Shown piece by piece: positions 1 through 17,104 of a stretch of 64,000 bases of DNA; position 1 is the stretch's first letter; the number at the start of each line of letters is the position of its first letter. Location of the stretch: assembly GCF_002234675.1 (NCBI RefSeq), contig NC_019862.2, forward strand, positions 30,696,389 to 30,760,388, read 5' to 3'. The position numbers and the translations under genes were made by a program. Under the pieces are notes generated by a model, which was not told the DNA's origin, did no database searches, and was given only the letters and a program-made list of their open reading frames with translations. The stretch is from Oryzias latipes. Taxonomy: Eukaryota > Chordata > Actinopteri > Beloniformes > Adrianichthyidae.

Positions 1-1083
1 GTTCCCGGTCCGCAAATGCCTCATGGGGGATTCTAAAAGTTTGTTTTGTTTGTTTTGTGAAAAATACATTTTCCCAAAACGCATCAAAAACAGGAAAATT
101 CGCGGAAGCGGGAACTGAGCCGAAGTTTCATCTGTGCGTAGGATTTATTTTTATTTTTATTTATTGTAAATCACGTCCCAGCTGTCATGAAGGGGTGGAG
201 AGGCGAATGTCCTGGATGTACGTGAACGTTTCACGACACGGTGGATTTTACGGGGACAGATTTCAAAATATGGAAAACTTTATTGTCCACTTAGTTTGTA
301 AAATAAGACGACCTTTTAGTCTAAGTATCAAATTCAGAGTTTACAATCTTGTGAAGAAACAAAAGTAATAATAAAGAACAAAGAAAAACGTTTTATCAAG
401 GATTTAAAAATATAAATTCACCACTGGGTAAAATGACATCATCAGGGCCGTGATGAAGATTTTACTAGAAAAGAGCAGCAAAAAAACCCTTTTTTTCTTT
501 TCTTTTATCTTTAGCAGAAATCTATTAATTCTAATACGAAAAAAAACAGGGCAGATTTTATTACAATGCAAAAAGGGCGAGTGTCTGTTCATCATCATCT
601 TCAGTCTGTTTCTGACCAAATATGGAATATTATTTAATAAAATAAAATAAAAATCTATTTATTGTTTTACTAGACGGACAAAAAGTTTCAGGTATTCAGA
701 TGAAAAATGGTGGAAGATCCTTGAAACTCAGTGGATTTTATTGAAAAATATAATCACAATTTTAATTAAAAACCAAAACGAAGTTTTAATCAAGGATTCA
801 TATATTTCTGATTTTGAAAGTGTGTTGAAGAAAAATAAAATAAAGTTTCTTGAATTCTAATTTTGTTGAATACTCAGTTTAGAATATTTTTTAACCTTTA
901 TTTGTTTCATTAATATTTTTAAAGATAGAGGCTTTTTAGTGACATATGTTGATGTTTTTGTTTTCTGAATCTGGAAACAGATCTTTTTTTTTTTTTTTTC
1001 TTTAACTTTTGGCTCTAAATGTCAGTCATTCACCCAAATGGAGATGAATGAGTTTCCAACTATTCCCGGTTTCCTTTAAACAG
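1..1083. other. A+T-rich sequence left of tax1bp3 exon 2
   Basis: This stretch is A+T-rich, with several short T and A homopolymers, and holds no recognised exon or repeat. It should be the 3' part of tax1bp3 intron 1: the splice acceptor at 1082-1083 opens an exon in mid-protein, and no sequence here encodes the expected N-terminus of that protein. The short open frames around 57-368 and 404-650 are low-complexity and are not called as genes. Confidence 0.6.
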
Positions 1084-4000
1084 GAAAGAATCGAGATCCA
1101 GAAGTTGTCTCAAGGACCAAACCTGGTTCTTGGCTTCTGCATCGGAGGAGGAATCGACCAGGATCCGGGACAGAACCCGTTTTCTGATGACAAAGCAGAT
1201 AAAGTAAGAAAAGTGGATCTACAGGAAAAGGGACCTTTTCCGACTTCTGTTGCTGTAGAATGAAAAGAATCCTTGATAGCAGATTCAGGCGTGATGTGAA
1301 AAAGTTGATGTAATTCCTGAGGAGTTTCCAGAGGAATGTTTCTGTGGCGAGCCGTCGATGACAGACGGGCCTCGGCTCGTCGCCGCGCTCATGTTGTAAC
1401 TCAGAGGTGGGCACTGAGGGTCGCATGTTTCCCAACACACCCTGCTCTGGCGTGTTCTGATTGGCTGGACACACCTGAACCAGGTAATCAGCCATGAGTA
1501 GAGCAAGACTGTCTGGAAATCATGCAGACACACCGGCCCTCGAGGCCTGGAATTGTTGTAACTGATCAAACTCTCAGGCTGCCTGCACAGGTAATCCCAA
1601 ATATTTCAACACTCCTTAATTCTAATATAATCCCACTATGACCTCACTGGTTTAAAAAATGTAATGATGTTATCGTCTTACAGGCAAAACTTTAGAAAAA
1701 GTACAGTTTAGTCCCTAATGATGGTCTTATTTATGGCAGGTGCTCTTATTTTGGAAGAAAACGTCACTTTAGGTGTTAAAGTAACTTTTGGACAGTTACA
1801 AGTTTTTTTTGTTTCTCCAAAAATTTGATCGTCACTTTAGTCCAGTGTTCTCAAACCTTTTTTGAGCCACGGCACACTAACCTTTACAAAAATCTCCTTC
1901 TCCGGTGGGGCCCTGCGTTGGGTTCTCCCGGCGCGGCGGGGGGGCTGCTCTCCTGGTTGGGCTGGGGCGGCGCTCTCTTTCCCTCCGTGCCTCCCTGCTC
2001 TCTGGCTCTGGGGGCCTTGCGGCGGCCCTGCTGGCCCTGGCCTGGGTGGCGGGCTTGGTCGCCCGGGCGGCGGTTGTTCCCTGCCGGTTCCCGTGTGGCG
2101 TTGGGGGGATTCCGGCTGCCGCTGCTGCTGCGGTGGGGGTATTGGGGTGGGGATGGCTGGGCACTCTCCCTCCTTCTTTTCACGTTCCACCATCCATTTT
2201 AGAAGAACATAAACACTCACCTGAGCACTGGTGTTAGCTCACCTTTGCACTAACAGTTTGCATGATTGAATGACTGAAATATTTAACACTAGTTGGTTTT
2301 AAGGCATAAGTATGCGTGTGTGAACACTATCTGTTTTGTGTACATGTCGACAGGTGGACATTTTTGCAGCTAGCAGGTGTGTTTATAACATTTGAGTGTG
2401 TGTGTGGACGGGCCCCGCCCTTTTTTTACTGCATTTGAATCTTACCATAATGATTAACAACCAGTAAACTTGTTGCTTTATGCTGCTTCATGGTCTTACC
2501 CCCCTTCCCCTCCTAATATCACCCTCTTACCCACCCCCCTCCCCCCCTCTCTCTAACGTCCCTCTCTCTTCTTCCCCTCTTTCCTTTTCCGTCCGGTCCA
2601 ACACCAAAGATTTTCAGACATGATTGAAATTAATAAAGTTTGGCCTCAATTACAAAAGATTAAGAAGATTAATAACCCCTCTTGTTAAAGTAAAATATGT
2701 CCAACACAAGAGGCCCTCAGCTCTCATCTGTCTGCCCAGCTGTTGGACAGGACAAGTTAAAAAAAAAAAAAAAAAAAACAACTTTTACAAAAATACCGCG
2801 GCACACCAGCATCCAGAAATGAACTCATAGTCTGTATTGATCTACAGCTCCTTCACAATCTCACATGCATTTTTGTGATAATTGTGGCAGAAAAAGCTGG
2901 AAGTTGCAGCTGTTTTTTCTAAAAGATGTAGTAAAAGTTAAGTTAGAAGATTTAAAAACTGTTTGATGTGTGTTTGTTGTGGTTTCAGGACGTCAAAGGA
3001 AGACTCATTGTAGCGCTGAGACGCTGTCACTTTAACCCAATGCATCATGGGAGATGTAGTGCAAACAGCCGCCGAACGCAGACAGACTCTCTTCTCTGAG
3101 CTTCATTGTTTTGTTCACTTGTTCCACGGTCTGACACTGGATTCTGTGGAAAGCTACACCGCTAAAGACGAGCTTTAGCTGGTATTTTTGTTGGAACTGA
3201 GAGACTTTATGAGCAGAATCAGAACAAGGAAGTGAAGACTTTAACCACTTCTGATTGGTCAGACTGATGACATGTGATTAAGCCTCCAAGAATGATTGGT
3301 GGAGACAGTTAAAGGGGCGGGACTTTTCAGAAAACAGAGCTTTAGCTGCAGCTAAATCACGGCACCGTCATTCTTATCAAAATGTCTTTAATAGAATCAA
3401 ATAAACAGAAAAAGTATTTTATGATCTTTCATATTCCTAACTTCTCAGTGTTTTATCAGGGCCTGTGTGGATGAACACAGAACTGATATCCTGGAGATGG
3501 AAATGTTTTTAGATTAGTGAATGAGGGCAATGTCCCACTCACACTAGTGTGCTGCAGCACACAGGTTGAAAACACTGCTATAGTCGACAATCTGCAGCAT
3601 CACTGCAGGAAATGAAAATAACAGATTTTTTTTTTTAATGATGTTCAGGTCTTAATAAATGCAAATCCATTTTCAATTGAGTTATCTGGTTAAAGGAAAG
3701 TTGAAATAAAACTCTGAATATGATTTGGAAGATCATTAAGCGGCACGGCGGCCGCTTCTCTACACTGGTTTCAGGAGCATCTTTTCAAAAATAAAAGCCA
3801 CAGGAGATGATCTAAACGATGAACACAAACCATGTTGTTGTCCTGAAAACGTCTGTCGTTCAGCTTCAATGATAGAAAATACTAAAAGTGTTTTTCTTTG
3901 TGTTGTTCACAGGGCATCTATGTGACCCGGGTCTCACCAGGAGGACCGGCAGATGTGGCGGGCTTAAAGATAGGCGACAAAATCATGCAGGTCTGCAGTT

Positions 4001-4385
4001 TGTTTCCACAGGATGGCGCTGTGTACCACCGTCCTGCCAAGCAGGCCCCGATGATGATGATGATGATGAAGGGCTGGTTTTGTTTTGGCAGGTGAACGGT
4101 TGGGATATGACCGTCGTGACTCATGACCAGGCTCGGAAAAAACTGACCAAGAAGAACGAGCACGTGGTCCGGCTGCTGGTCACCAGGAAGACCCTGGAGG
4201 AGGCGGTGAAGCAGTCCATGAGCAGACCCGGACCGAGCCCAGCACCGAGCCCGTTTGGTACGGCAGACACGACTGCGCTGCGGCCGCTTGGTGGTGACGG
4301 AGCCAAACCGCAGTCAGATCAGACGCTCTTTCAGTTCTGTTCAACGGGGGAAAAATGGGATGAAAGAAAGATGACCTTCAACTAA
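1084..4385 (+). CDS. tax1bp3: Tax1-binding protein 3 (TIP-1), PDZ protein, 5'-partial
   Basis: Tax1bp3/TIP-1 is a small cytosolic protein that is essentially one PDZ domain. It competes for C-terminal PDZ ligands such as beta-catenin and Rho effectors. Exons read 1084-1203, 3913-3990 and 4092-4385, each bounded by AG/GT and all in phase 0. Exon 2 carries the carboxylate-binding region (NLVLGFCIGGGIDQDP). Exon 3 has GIYVTRVSPGGPADVAGL and GDKIMQ. Exon 4 has VNGWDMTVVTHDQARKKL and RLLVTRKTLEEAVKQSM. All match the family closely by memory. The coding start is in an exon outside the window. The mammalian protein ends just after the QSM motif, whereas this frame runs about 52 residues further as a Pro/Ser-rich tail to a stop at 4383-4385. 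Intron 2 contains a hAT element. Intron 3 is only 101 bp and holds an (ATG)n run. Confidence 0.93.
1400..1568. mobile_element. hAT-type MITE remnant in tax1bp3 intron 2
   Basis: The segment begins CAGAGGTGGGCACT and ends with a region (around 1535-1555) containing the GGCCCTCGAGG motif. The middle has text typical of short hAT MITEs in fish (GATTGGCTGGACACACCTGA). Target-site duplications were not resolved. The rest of 1204-1842 shows nothing further. Confidence 0.4.
1843..3577. mobile_element. hAT-like non-autonomous transposon in tax1bp3 intron 2
   Basis: The left end reads CAGTGTTCTCAAACC and the right end is its imperfect inverse (GGTTGAAAACACTG). The ends are flanked by 8-bp near-duplications, CTTTAGTC at 1835-1842 and CTATAGTC at 3578-3585 (7 of 8 identical). 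An 8-bp duplication and CAGTG termini are hallmarks of hAT elements. No transposase frame is present. A separate poly(A) retroelement (1894-2783) interrupts the left subterminal region, so the original element was about 840 bp. Confidence 0.75.
1894..2783 (+). mobile_element. Poly(A)-tailed retroelement with GC-rich head, nested in hAT element
   Basis: The insert is bounded by an 11-bp direct repeat, TTTACAAAAAT, at 1883-1893 and 2784-2794, which is the signature of target-primed reverse transcription. It ends in a run of about 18 A (2761-2778). The first 280 bp are extremely G+C-rich, unlike everything nearby, followed by a T/C-rich stretch (2500-2590). No protein family was recognised, and the overlapping open frames on both strands in the GC-rich head look like composition artefacts. 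It could be a processed retrocopy of a transcript or a SINE/LINE derivative mobilised in trans. Confidence 0.65.
4050..4071 (+). repeat. (ATG)n microsatellite in short tax1bp3 intron 3
   Basis: About seven ATG units sit inside the 101-bp intron between 3991 and 4091. The exon-3 frame would read the run as poly-Met, and the frame one base off as poly-Asp, so intron retention would produce a homopolymeric insert. This is a likely length polymorphism. Confidence 0.85.
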
Positions 4386-4529
4386 CAAACTCCAACAAAC
4401 CTTTTCAGAATAATCTTCTACATCAACCGTTTATGAAACACTAATTTTTGATAAACACTTCAAAGAAAACTTTTCAGGTTCATCAACACTGTAATAATAA
4501 TAATGTAGTGTTTTATTGCAGAAGCTGGC

Positions 4530-4535
4530 AATAAA
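4530..4535 (+). terminator. Probable polyadenylation signal of tax1bp3
   Basis: A canonical AATAAA lies 145 bp after the tax1bp3 stop codon. Cleavage would be expected 10-30 bp downstream. The intervening sequence is A+T-rich 3' UTR. Confidence 0.55.
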
Positions 4536-5475
4536 ATGCAACGGAGAAGGAATCTGAAACATTTGACCAAAGGCTGAACAACATTTCTGTGTTTTCCTGT
4601 TAAACTTTACTTCAAGGCATCAATATTTACTACTTTTTTATGGGTAAAACTACTAAATAATGTTTCTAATTTTGTATCAATCATATTTTTTAGCTTTAAA
4701 CAAAACTGTTGTTATATTCTGTTTGTTCTGTGAGGTCTCAGGAGTGGCCATTGCTGTTCTACTTTGTTAAAAAAAAAATCCGATTTTTTTTTTTGTTTGA
4801 AAACTTCTATAAAATCTGAATGTAAAAAAAGCTTCAAGAAAAACAATCAAATGGTTGATTTGTTTTCTGCAATTCTTGTTCTTCTTTGTCATATGGATTT
4901 ATTCAAATAAACCGAGCTGAAAATCAAGACTCGTTTCTGGACCTTTTGCTGGGTTCAGAGGTCGTTGGGTTGTGTTCGGGGGCAGCGCGTCGACCTGCGG
5001 TGGAGGGGTCGGGTCTCATGTTTGTGCCTCCAGAGAACCGAACTCACCAAAAAGCTGCTCCTTCCCGCAGAAGTGATTCCGTGGAGTCATTTCTGCAGGT
5101 TCTCCCTCTCTGCTTCATGCTGGCGGTTATGAAATGATCAGCTGACATTTAAAGGGGAATAATCTATTCCATGACCTTCTGGGATTTGGAAATCCCTTCA
5201 TCTTCTGAACACGCATCCTCAACGCAAACTCTGAAGAAGCTGTACACCGTATGAAACGCCTGGAAGATCCAATTAATTGATTTCAAATATAATGTTGCAG
5301 GTTTGTTTAATTTCGATGAGCTCTGAGAAAAGGCGACGTCCTTTAGAGTCACTTTCTGCCTCCAAACCCGCAGCTCCAAATCCACTTTCGAACATTTAAT
5401 AATCACATCATGGGAGAGGCTTGACTTAGAGCGACGCTGAGCTAAAATCCCCCCTTTGAGGAATAATTGATGAGT

Positions 5476-5556
5476 GTGAGTGTGTCTTGGTGTGTGCATG
5501 TGTGTGTCTTTGTGTGTGCATGTGTGCGTCTTTGTGTGTGCATGTGTGTGCGTGTG
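5476..5556 (+). repeat. TG-rich minisatellite, about 24-bp period
   Basis: Three to four degenerate copies of a unit containing CTTTGTGTGTGCATGTGTG occur in tandem. The His/Thr-rich and Cys/Val-rich open frames seen here on both strands are produced by this repeat and are not genes. Confidence 0.8.
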
Positions 5557-6224
5557 GCACAGGGGAAGCACGCTCCATTCCACTTAACCGCACTCTGTAG
5601 TATGATGTTGTTGGACAAAAATGCGGTTGCACAAACAAAACTTGAGTTTGCGTTTAACAATGCCGCATCACCTCCACCATGCAGGTTGCTGGGTGACTAA
5701 TGGACGGAGATGCGCCGCGTGTGGCCGTTTGGTTAACTTAAAGTTGGTCTCCGAACCCCTAAAGTGCCATGAACATGATGAAAACGGTTTAATAGGTGCT
5801 TATTTATGCATACAGTGATACGTTTACGTGGGGTGGGGGCTCACACCAGAACTGTTTGCTGAGAGGAAAAAAAACCCAAACACAATTTCTTCACACGAAA
5901 GAGCAACAGAAACGTTCTTTCCTCCCGAGGCGGGTGAATAATTGCACGTTCTGTGTTCTTCATACATGATCCATGCCTCCCACGTTATGGCAGGGTTTCC
6001 ATGGTGATGCAATCTGTTCCCAGCACTCTGGTCCTACACCAGACTCTGGAACCAAAGGATGGAGCTTTGCCTCACATCCAGTCCATGGTCAACACAAAGA
6101 ACCTGCTGTGCCCTCTGTGCTGCGTTTAAGTCCCTCCTAATGAAGAGCGTGACAGTCAGGGAGGTCCAACAGGGCTGACATCTAACATAAACAGACACGG
6201 AAACGCAAAAGTCCCACTCCCATC
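5557..6224. other. Intergenic, nothing recognised
   Basis: No exon, transposon end or RNA gene could be supported in this stretch or in 4536-5475 apart from the minisatellite. Confidence 0.5.
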
Positions 6225-6710
6225 ACCTTTTGATCTCTTTTCAAGGCCGTTTTTAGCCCAAATCCCCTCAAAAAACGGTTGTTTTCTAGGACATACTCTC
6301 TGCAGAGCGGCGGGAGTTCATTAAAAAGTCCACTCTGGGTTGTTGACCATTGGCACAGAGCAATCCAGCCCCCTCTTCCCCTCCCCGTGGCTGAGAGGTC
6401 TCTGTTCACAAACTCTCCCGCTAGTTGACAGCCCCTCACACCCCCAACCCAACATCGCTATCAGTGCAACAAAAATGACGATCAATATCAGATCCATCCA
6501 GCCGTCCGTGAACAAAGACATTCACGGATCCGCTTGTCTGACGGTGGATGCATCAGAATGGAGCGGAGCAGGGAGAAGGTGGCCCCGCCCAGCGTATTTT
6601 TTATGTCACAAATACGATCTTTTACAAACAGCATTTTTTCATCTGCTCCTGATTCAAACCGACTAGAAGAAAGAACTACTCAGAAATGCAGTTTTGAGCT
6701 GAATTTAACA
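6225..6710 (+). repeat. Dispersed repeat family C, copy 1
   Basis: This shares long segments with copies at 22430-22810 (opposite strand), 25255-25885 (opposite strand) and 44575-44960 (same strand). The shared parts include a block around 'tctgcagagcggcgggagtt', the ATCAGATCCATCCAGCCGTC core and the GGATGCATCAGAATGGAGCG block. No transposase frame is seen. The family looks like a non-autonomous DNA transposon; another copy (22430-22810) has a terminal AAAGGCCCACTCC. Confidence 0.65.
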
Positions 6711-7166
6711 CAACACGAATCCTGTGTTGAATCTACAGATCCTTTGCTTCATGAAAAAAACAACGAAATAAGAGTTGAGCTTTCCAACTTCCTCAGCAGT
6801 TCAGGTCTGAAGCTGGAACAGCAAAGTTTATTGATTCCTGAAAGCAGCGGCAAAACGTAACGGATTTATGGTCGTGGCAATTTCTTTAGTCTGTGTCTTT
6901 TTATTGTTATAAAATTAAGGGGGATTTTGTGTCAAGTTTGTAATTAGCTGGACCCAAAAGCAGACAGGGATTCAGTTAGAAGTAGAGCAGTTTATTGAAC
7001 GTAGAAATGTGGATGGCAGATCCGGTGAAGAGATGGGCAGAAGGTCCAGAGAAGTCCTTTGATGGCGTAGAGGGGAAGAAGCCAGAAGATCTGATGTGAC
7101 TTGGCTTGATGAGACTAGAGATGGTTTAGCGTAGCCAGAAGTGACTTGGCGTTAAGTGTCTTGATG
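6711..7166. other. Intergenic, nothing recognised
   Basis: No supported gene or well-defined repeat boundary. 6950-7060 has wording reminiscent of dispersed fish repeats (CTGGACCCAAAAGCAGAC, CAGTTTATTGA), but no termini were identified. Confidence 0.4.
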
Positions 7167-7212
7167 AGGCTTGGCTTGGCTTGGCTTGGCTTGGCTTGGC
7201 TTGGCTTGGCTT
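7162..7212 (+). repeat. (GGCTT)n microsatellite
   Basis: About nine tandem copies of GGCTT. The resulting open frames (Leu-Ala-Trp repeats on the plus strand, Lys-Pro-Ser-Gln-Ala on the minus strand) are repeat artefacts. Confidence 0.9.
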
Positions 7213-7910
7213 CAGCAGCGATCGGTGAATTCCTCCAAAGAGAAGCAGACAAAGGCAGGAGGGCGTGATGGACTAACGAAGGCTGTCTGCTTGGATGCAG
7301 AACAGGTACGTGAGACCCGATCCTCAGGCAGGTGGGCGACCCCGACACCTGACAGATTGTCTTGAAAGCAACCACACACAAAAAAATGACACAATAATTC
7401 AATCTTCAGAGAACAGAGACTGCCATTCAGGTTTATTGTCATAAAAACATCACCAAATTTCCAACATAACTTCAATAAATCTGTTTGATCCTTTCTGGGT
7501 TGATGTGAGAAACCTGGAATTTGCTTTGTTTGGCAGAAGTTTCTTTTCTTTTTTTTTACTGAGGATCTGCTGGCTCGTAAGCTCGTGGTCTGTTGGACCT
7601 TCACTCATGCGCGTGTTCGTGCACGTTAACGTCACGTTTGTGGGCGTCGGAGTGGAAGCTGGGCAGCTGGATGCCAGCGGGGTCACAGATTTACCAGCTT
7701 CCCACCGCTCCACAACAAGCAGAAGCACGTTGTCATAGCAATCAGTGCTCTGGGTTTGTATCACAGCTTTCATCTAAGCCGAATCACATCAGTCTTTACC
7801 GTGTTCAGTCAAATTGAGTTTTTTTAAAAAAATAATATAGATGTCATTCAATAGTTTACCTGGTTATTAAATCCTGTCATCCGTGTTTTTCTACTCCAGT
7901 TTTCCTGCAG

Positions 7911-8065
7911 ACGGGCAGCAGGTGGGCTGTCTTGATAATCATTCTCTCTCCCCAAGCATCCTTAACCTCTCCTCCTCCCACGCTCAGCTCCCAGGAGCTC
8001 CTCCTCACAGGAAGCGAAGCTCATCGCGCCTCGTAAAGCGGGATGAGGATGATCGGAGATCCTGA
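7911..8065 (+). CDS. Candidate terminal coding exon, unassigned
   Basis: A good acceptor (TTTTCCTGCAG, AG at 7909-7910) is followed by a phase-1 open frame with non-repetitive, protein-like composition. It is Ser-rich (LSPSILNLSSSHAQL), then basic/acidic (HRKRSSSRLVKRDEDDRRS), and stops at 8063-8065. The family is not recognised, and no upstream partner exon was found. It could be the 3' end of a transcript lying between tax1bp3 and slc1a3, or a chance open frame. Confidence 0.25.
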
Positions 8066-8207
8066 AGGACAGTGGTGAAGAAAGAATGGACAGAGCGTAA
8101 GGCGGAGAGCGTTGTCCTTCTGTGTCTGAACTCAGGGTTTTCCTCAGGTGTGATGGATGAGGAAGTTGTGGAGATGTGTTGGTGACGTGTCCTTCTGTGT
8201 TTTGCAG

Positions 8208-8268
8208 CTGATTCCAGAAGAACAACAGGTTGGAACAGAAGAATCCTCTGTGGAGACCAAACCAGGGT
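8208..8268 (+). CDS. Candidate short internal exon, unassigned
   Basis: Flanked by a strong acceptor (TTTTGCAG) and donor (GG|GTAACTG). It reads about 20 residues in one frame (LIPEEQQVGTEESSVETKPG). It may belong with the candidate exon at 7911-8065 as an alternative splice form, or may be coincidental. There is no homology I can name. Confidence 0.2.
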
Positions 8269-8589
8269 AACTGATTCCTTCACCCTCCTTCCTTCAAACC
8301 GGTTTATGACACTTTTGTGTACTTTTTCTTTGTGTCTGTTCAAGAACTGTAGCTGCTCTTTTGGTCGCCTGTGTCAGTTCAGGATGTTTCTTCCATCAAT
8401 TATTTCACAGTTGGCAGCAAAATGCAGGATAAAGGTATTTTTTTTGTTGAGCAGAGAAGAAAATCTGCCCCAGAATCCAGCTAGAAGTGGATGAAACAGG
8501 ATTGGTTGTTATTAGTGTGCTGAAAGTCATCAGTTGTAATAAAAACAGAAAGTCTTCATTGCTCAACGTTCTCCTGTCACTTTATTCTG

Positions 8590-9365
8590 TTGTTGAGGTC
8601 GTCTCTCACAGCCACTACGTACATTTTGCGCTTATTGCACGGATGAAAATTGGTCATTTGTGAATTTACGTGGAAAAAGGGAGAAAAGTTGTGGCCTTTT
8701 ACGTGAAATGTTCACAGATGTATCACGAATGAACCACGTTAAAACCACGGAAGAAGTATGAATAAACACCCACAGAACGCATAAATCAACGCAAAAGCCA
8801 CACAACATGCCAATCATGCATGAATCGTGCGTGATTATTGTGCTGTTTATATGCAATTTATCAGTGATTCGTACGTCAATTACGTACTTTTAACGTGACA
8901 TGTGCGCCGAATACGCCACACAAAAGTTATACATCGGTGGTTCATGCGTGAAAAATCTGTTAGACAAACGTGGAACGGTCGTGGAAAGACACAAATTTGT
9001 GTATCCATTTGCAAAAATCAACCACAACTGCGTATGGTTAAGTAACAATTGCGTATAAACGACGTAAAATACAAACAAAATGGCGTAATTCTCAACCGAC
9101 CAAAAGTTTTTATTGAACTTTATTCGAATTCATGTAAAACCCCCGTCAGCCGAAACGCTGGACGGACATCTGCGCACATCGACGAATGATGAATGCAAGA
9201 TAAATGTATTAATCATGTATATCACGCATGTATCACGAAAGACCGACATTTCATGCGTGGAAAATGCACAAAATGTACATAATTGAATTAGCATAATTGC
9301 AACCAAAAGTTAATAATTGCTGCAACTTGAATAACGGATGTAAAGACGATGCTGAACGACATTTT
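8590..9365 (-). repeat. ACGT-rich non-coding repeat family A, copy 1
   Basis: This is the reverse-oriented counterpart of 19273-19785 and 26912-27556. Shared landmarks are the terminal CCACTACGTACATTTTGCGC, the GACCAATTTTCATNCGTGCA segment (here inverted) and the core TTTCGGCCGACGGGTCTT (here inverted at about 9146-9163). The unit is about 0.65-0.75 kb, with no meaningful open frame and a high density of ACGT/CGTA tetramers. Terminal inverted repeats are partly visible in the 26.9-kb copy. Confidence 0.7.
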
Positions 9366-10183
9366 GCTTCTATTCAGTTTTAATAAATATTGATTTGTTG
9401 TTTTTTTCTTGAGTGGTTTGCCAAGAATAAAGCTAAATTAGATTTGGAGGATTTCATTTGCTTTGATGACACCAAAGATTTTCAGTTTTGAAAAAAATAA
9501 ACACTTTTGGATGAATTAAAGTATTAAAGGAACAATTATTTTCTTCCTTTAGAATTATTCCTAAAAATGTTCAGAATTTTTGTAAAACAAAAACTTGCAC
9601 CAAAAATTTTGTTTATACAATCTGAAGTATCCAACGTCTTTCCTGCATCACTCAGCACTGTAACGATCTGTCCTGGAGAAAAAATAAACTGCATCCACTG
9701 CTTTCTGCTGTTATTACTATTTGAAAACAACTTTGCAGTCTTTTACAGCAAAATGGAAACCTTTTGAGCTTAAAAGCCATTGTGCTGCTCTTTCAAAGCG
9801 GCACAGCAGGCACACTTAGAGATTTCACCGAGTGACTGTTGAGACAGTAAACTGAAATCTGATGATGGATCCTTGTGTTAAATCAATGTAAATGTTTGGT
9901 GCAAAGTCCGTTAAAGCTTTGAACTAGTACAGGTTTTGGAGCCCAAACATTCTGCGAGCCTTTTTTTTTGTTTTTTAACCACCAAACTGTGACTGTGGAG
10001 CAAAAGCTGCTGCATGTTGTGGAGCGAGGGCGAGTCGATGAGTGTGTTTGTGGTGTGAGAAGGTCAGACCCCAGGAGAGACCTTTTCATGTCACTCAGCT
10101 CAGAGGGCTCATGCACACAGCGTCCCAAAGCTCCAGAGTGCACAGGTGGTGTTACCTGAGCTGTTTGACACAGACTGACCAAC
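9366..10183. other. slc1a3 upstream region, including 5' UTR
   Basis: A+T-rich to about 9950, then more balanced sequence up to the start codon at 10184. The last 150-250 bp are probably 5' UTR and proximal promoter, but no TATA box or CpG island is evident and the transcription start is unknown. Confidence 0.4.
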
Positions 10184-16746
<6,563 letters not shown>

Positions 16747-17002
16747 ACCTAAAGACCATGTGTTGGAAAATCCTCGCAAAAACATCAGGGTCTTAGAGGA
16801 AAACTCATGGGCATCTTATTTTATGTTGTCTTTTTTTATTTTATTTAAAGACATACCAGACACAGATGTGATGGAGAGTGTGGCTCAAATATCTGTAAAT
16901 AGGGCTCTAGCACAGCAGAATCACGTGTATAAATATGAACAAACAGAAGGGAAATCTTTAAGTTGAGGGCAGAGATCGCAATAGAATCCACAAGATTTTC
17001 AA

Positions 17003-17008
17003 AATAAA
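17003..17008 (+). terminator. Possible polyadenylation signal of slc1a3
   Basis: The first AATAAA after the slc1a3 stop at 16746. Later A+T-rich sequence to 19135 contains others, so the 3' UTR may be much longer. This is not decisive. Confidence 0.35.
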
Positions 17009-17104
17009 ATGCAGCATGTGGGCTGCATGATCGCAATCTCACCCAAAAGGCTTGTGAATGGCGGTGTGAGAATCTCTAAATCTCCAATGGGATTTCATAC
17101 AACC

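Noticed and set aside
1825-2240. Several overlapping 95-127 residue open frames on both strands
   Set aside because: They arise from the extreme G+C content of the retroelement head; residues are Pro/Arg/Gly/Ala repeats with no family signal.
5164-5640. His/Thr-rich open frames on the minus strand
   Set aside because: Generated by the TG-rich minisatellite.
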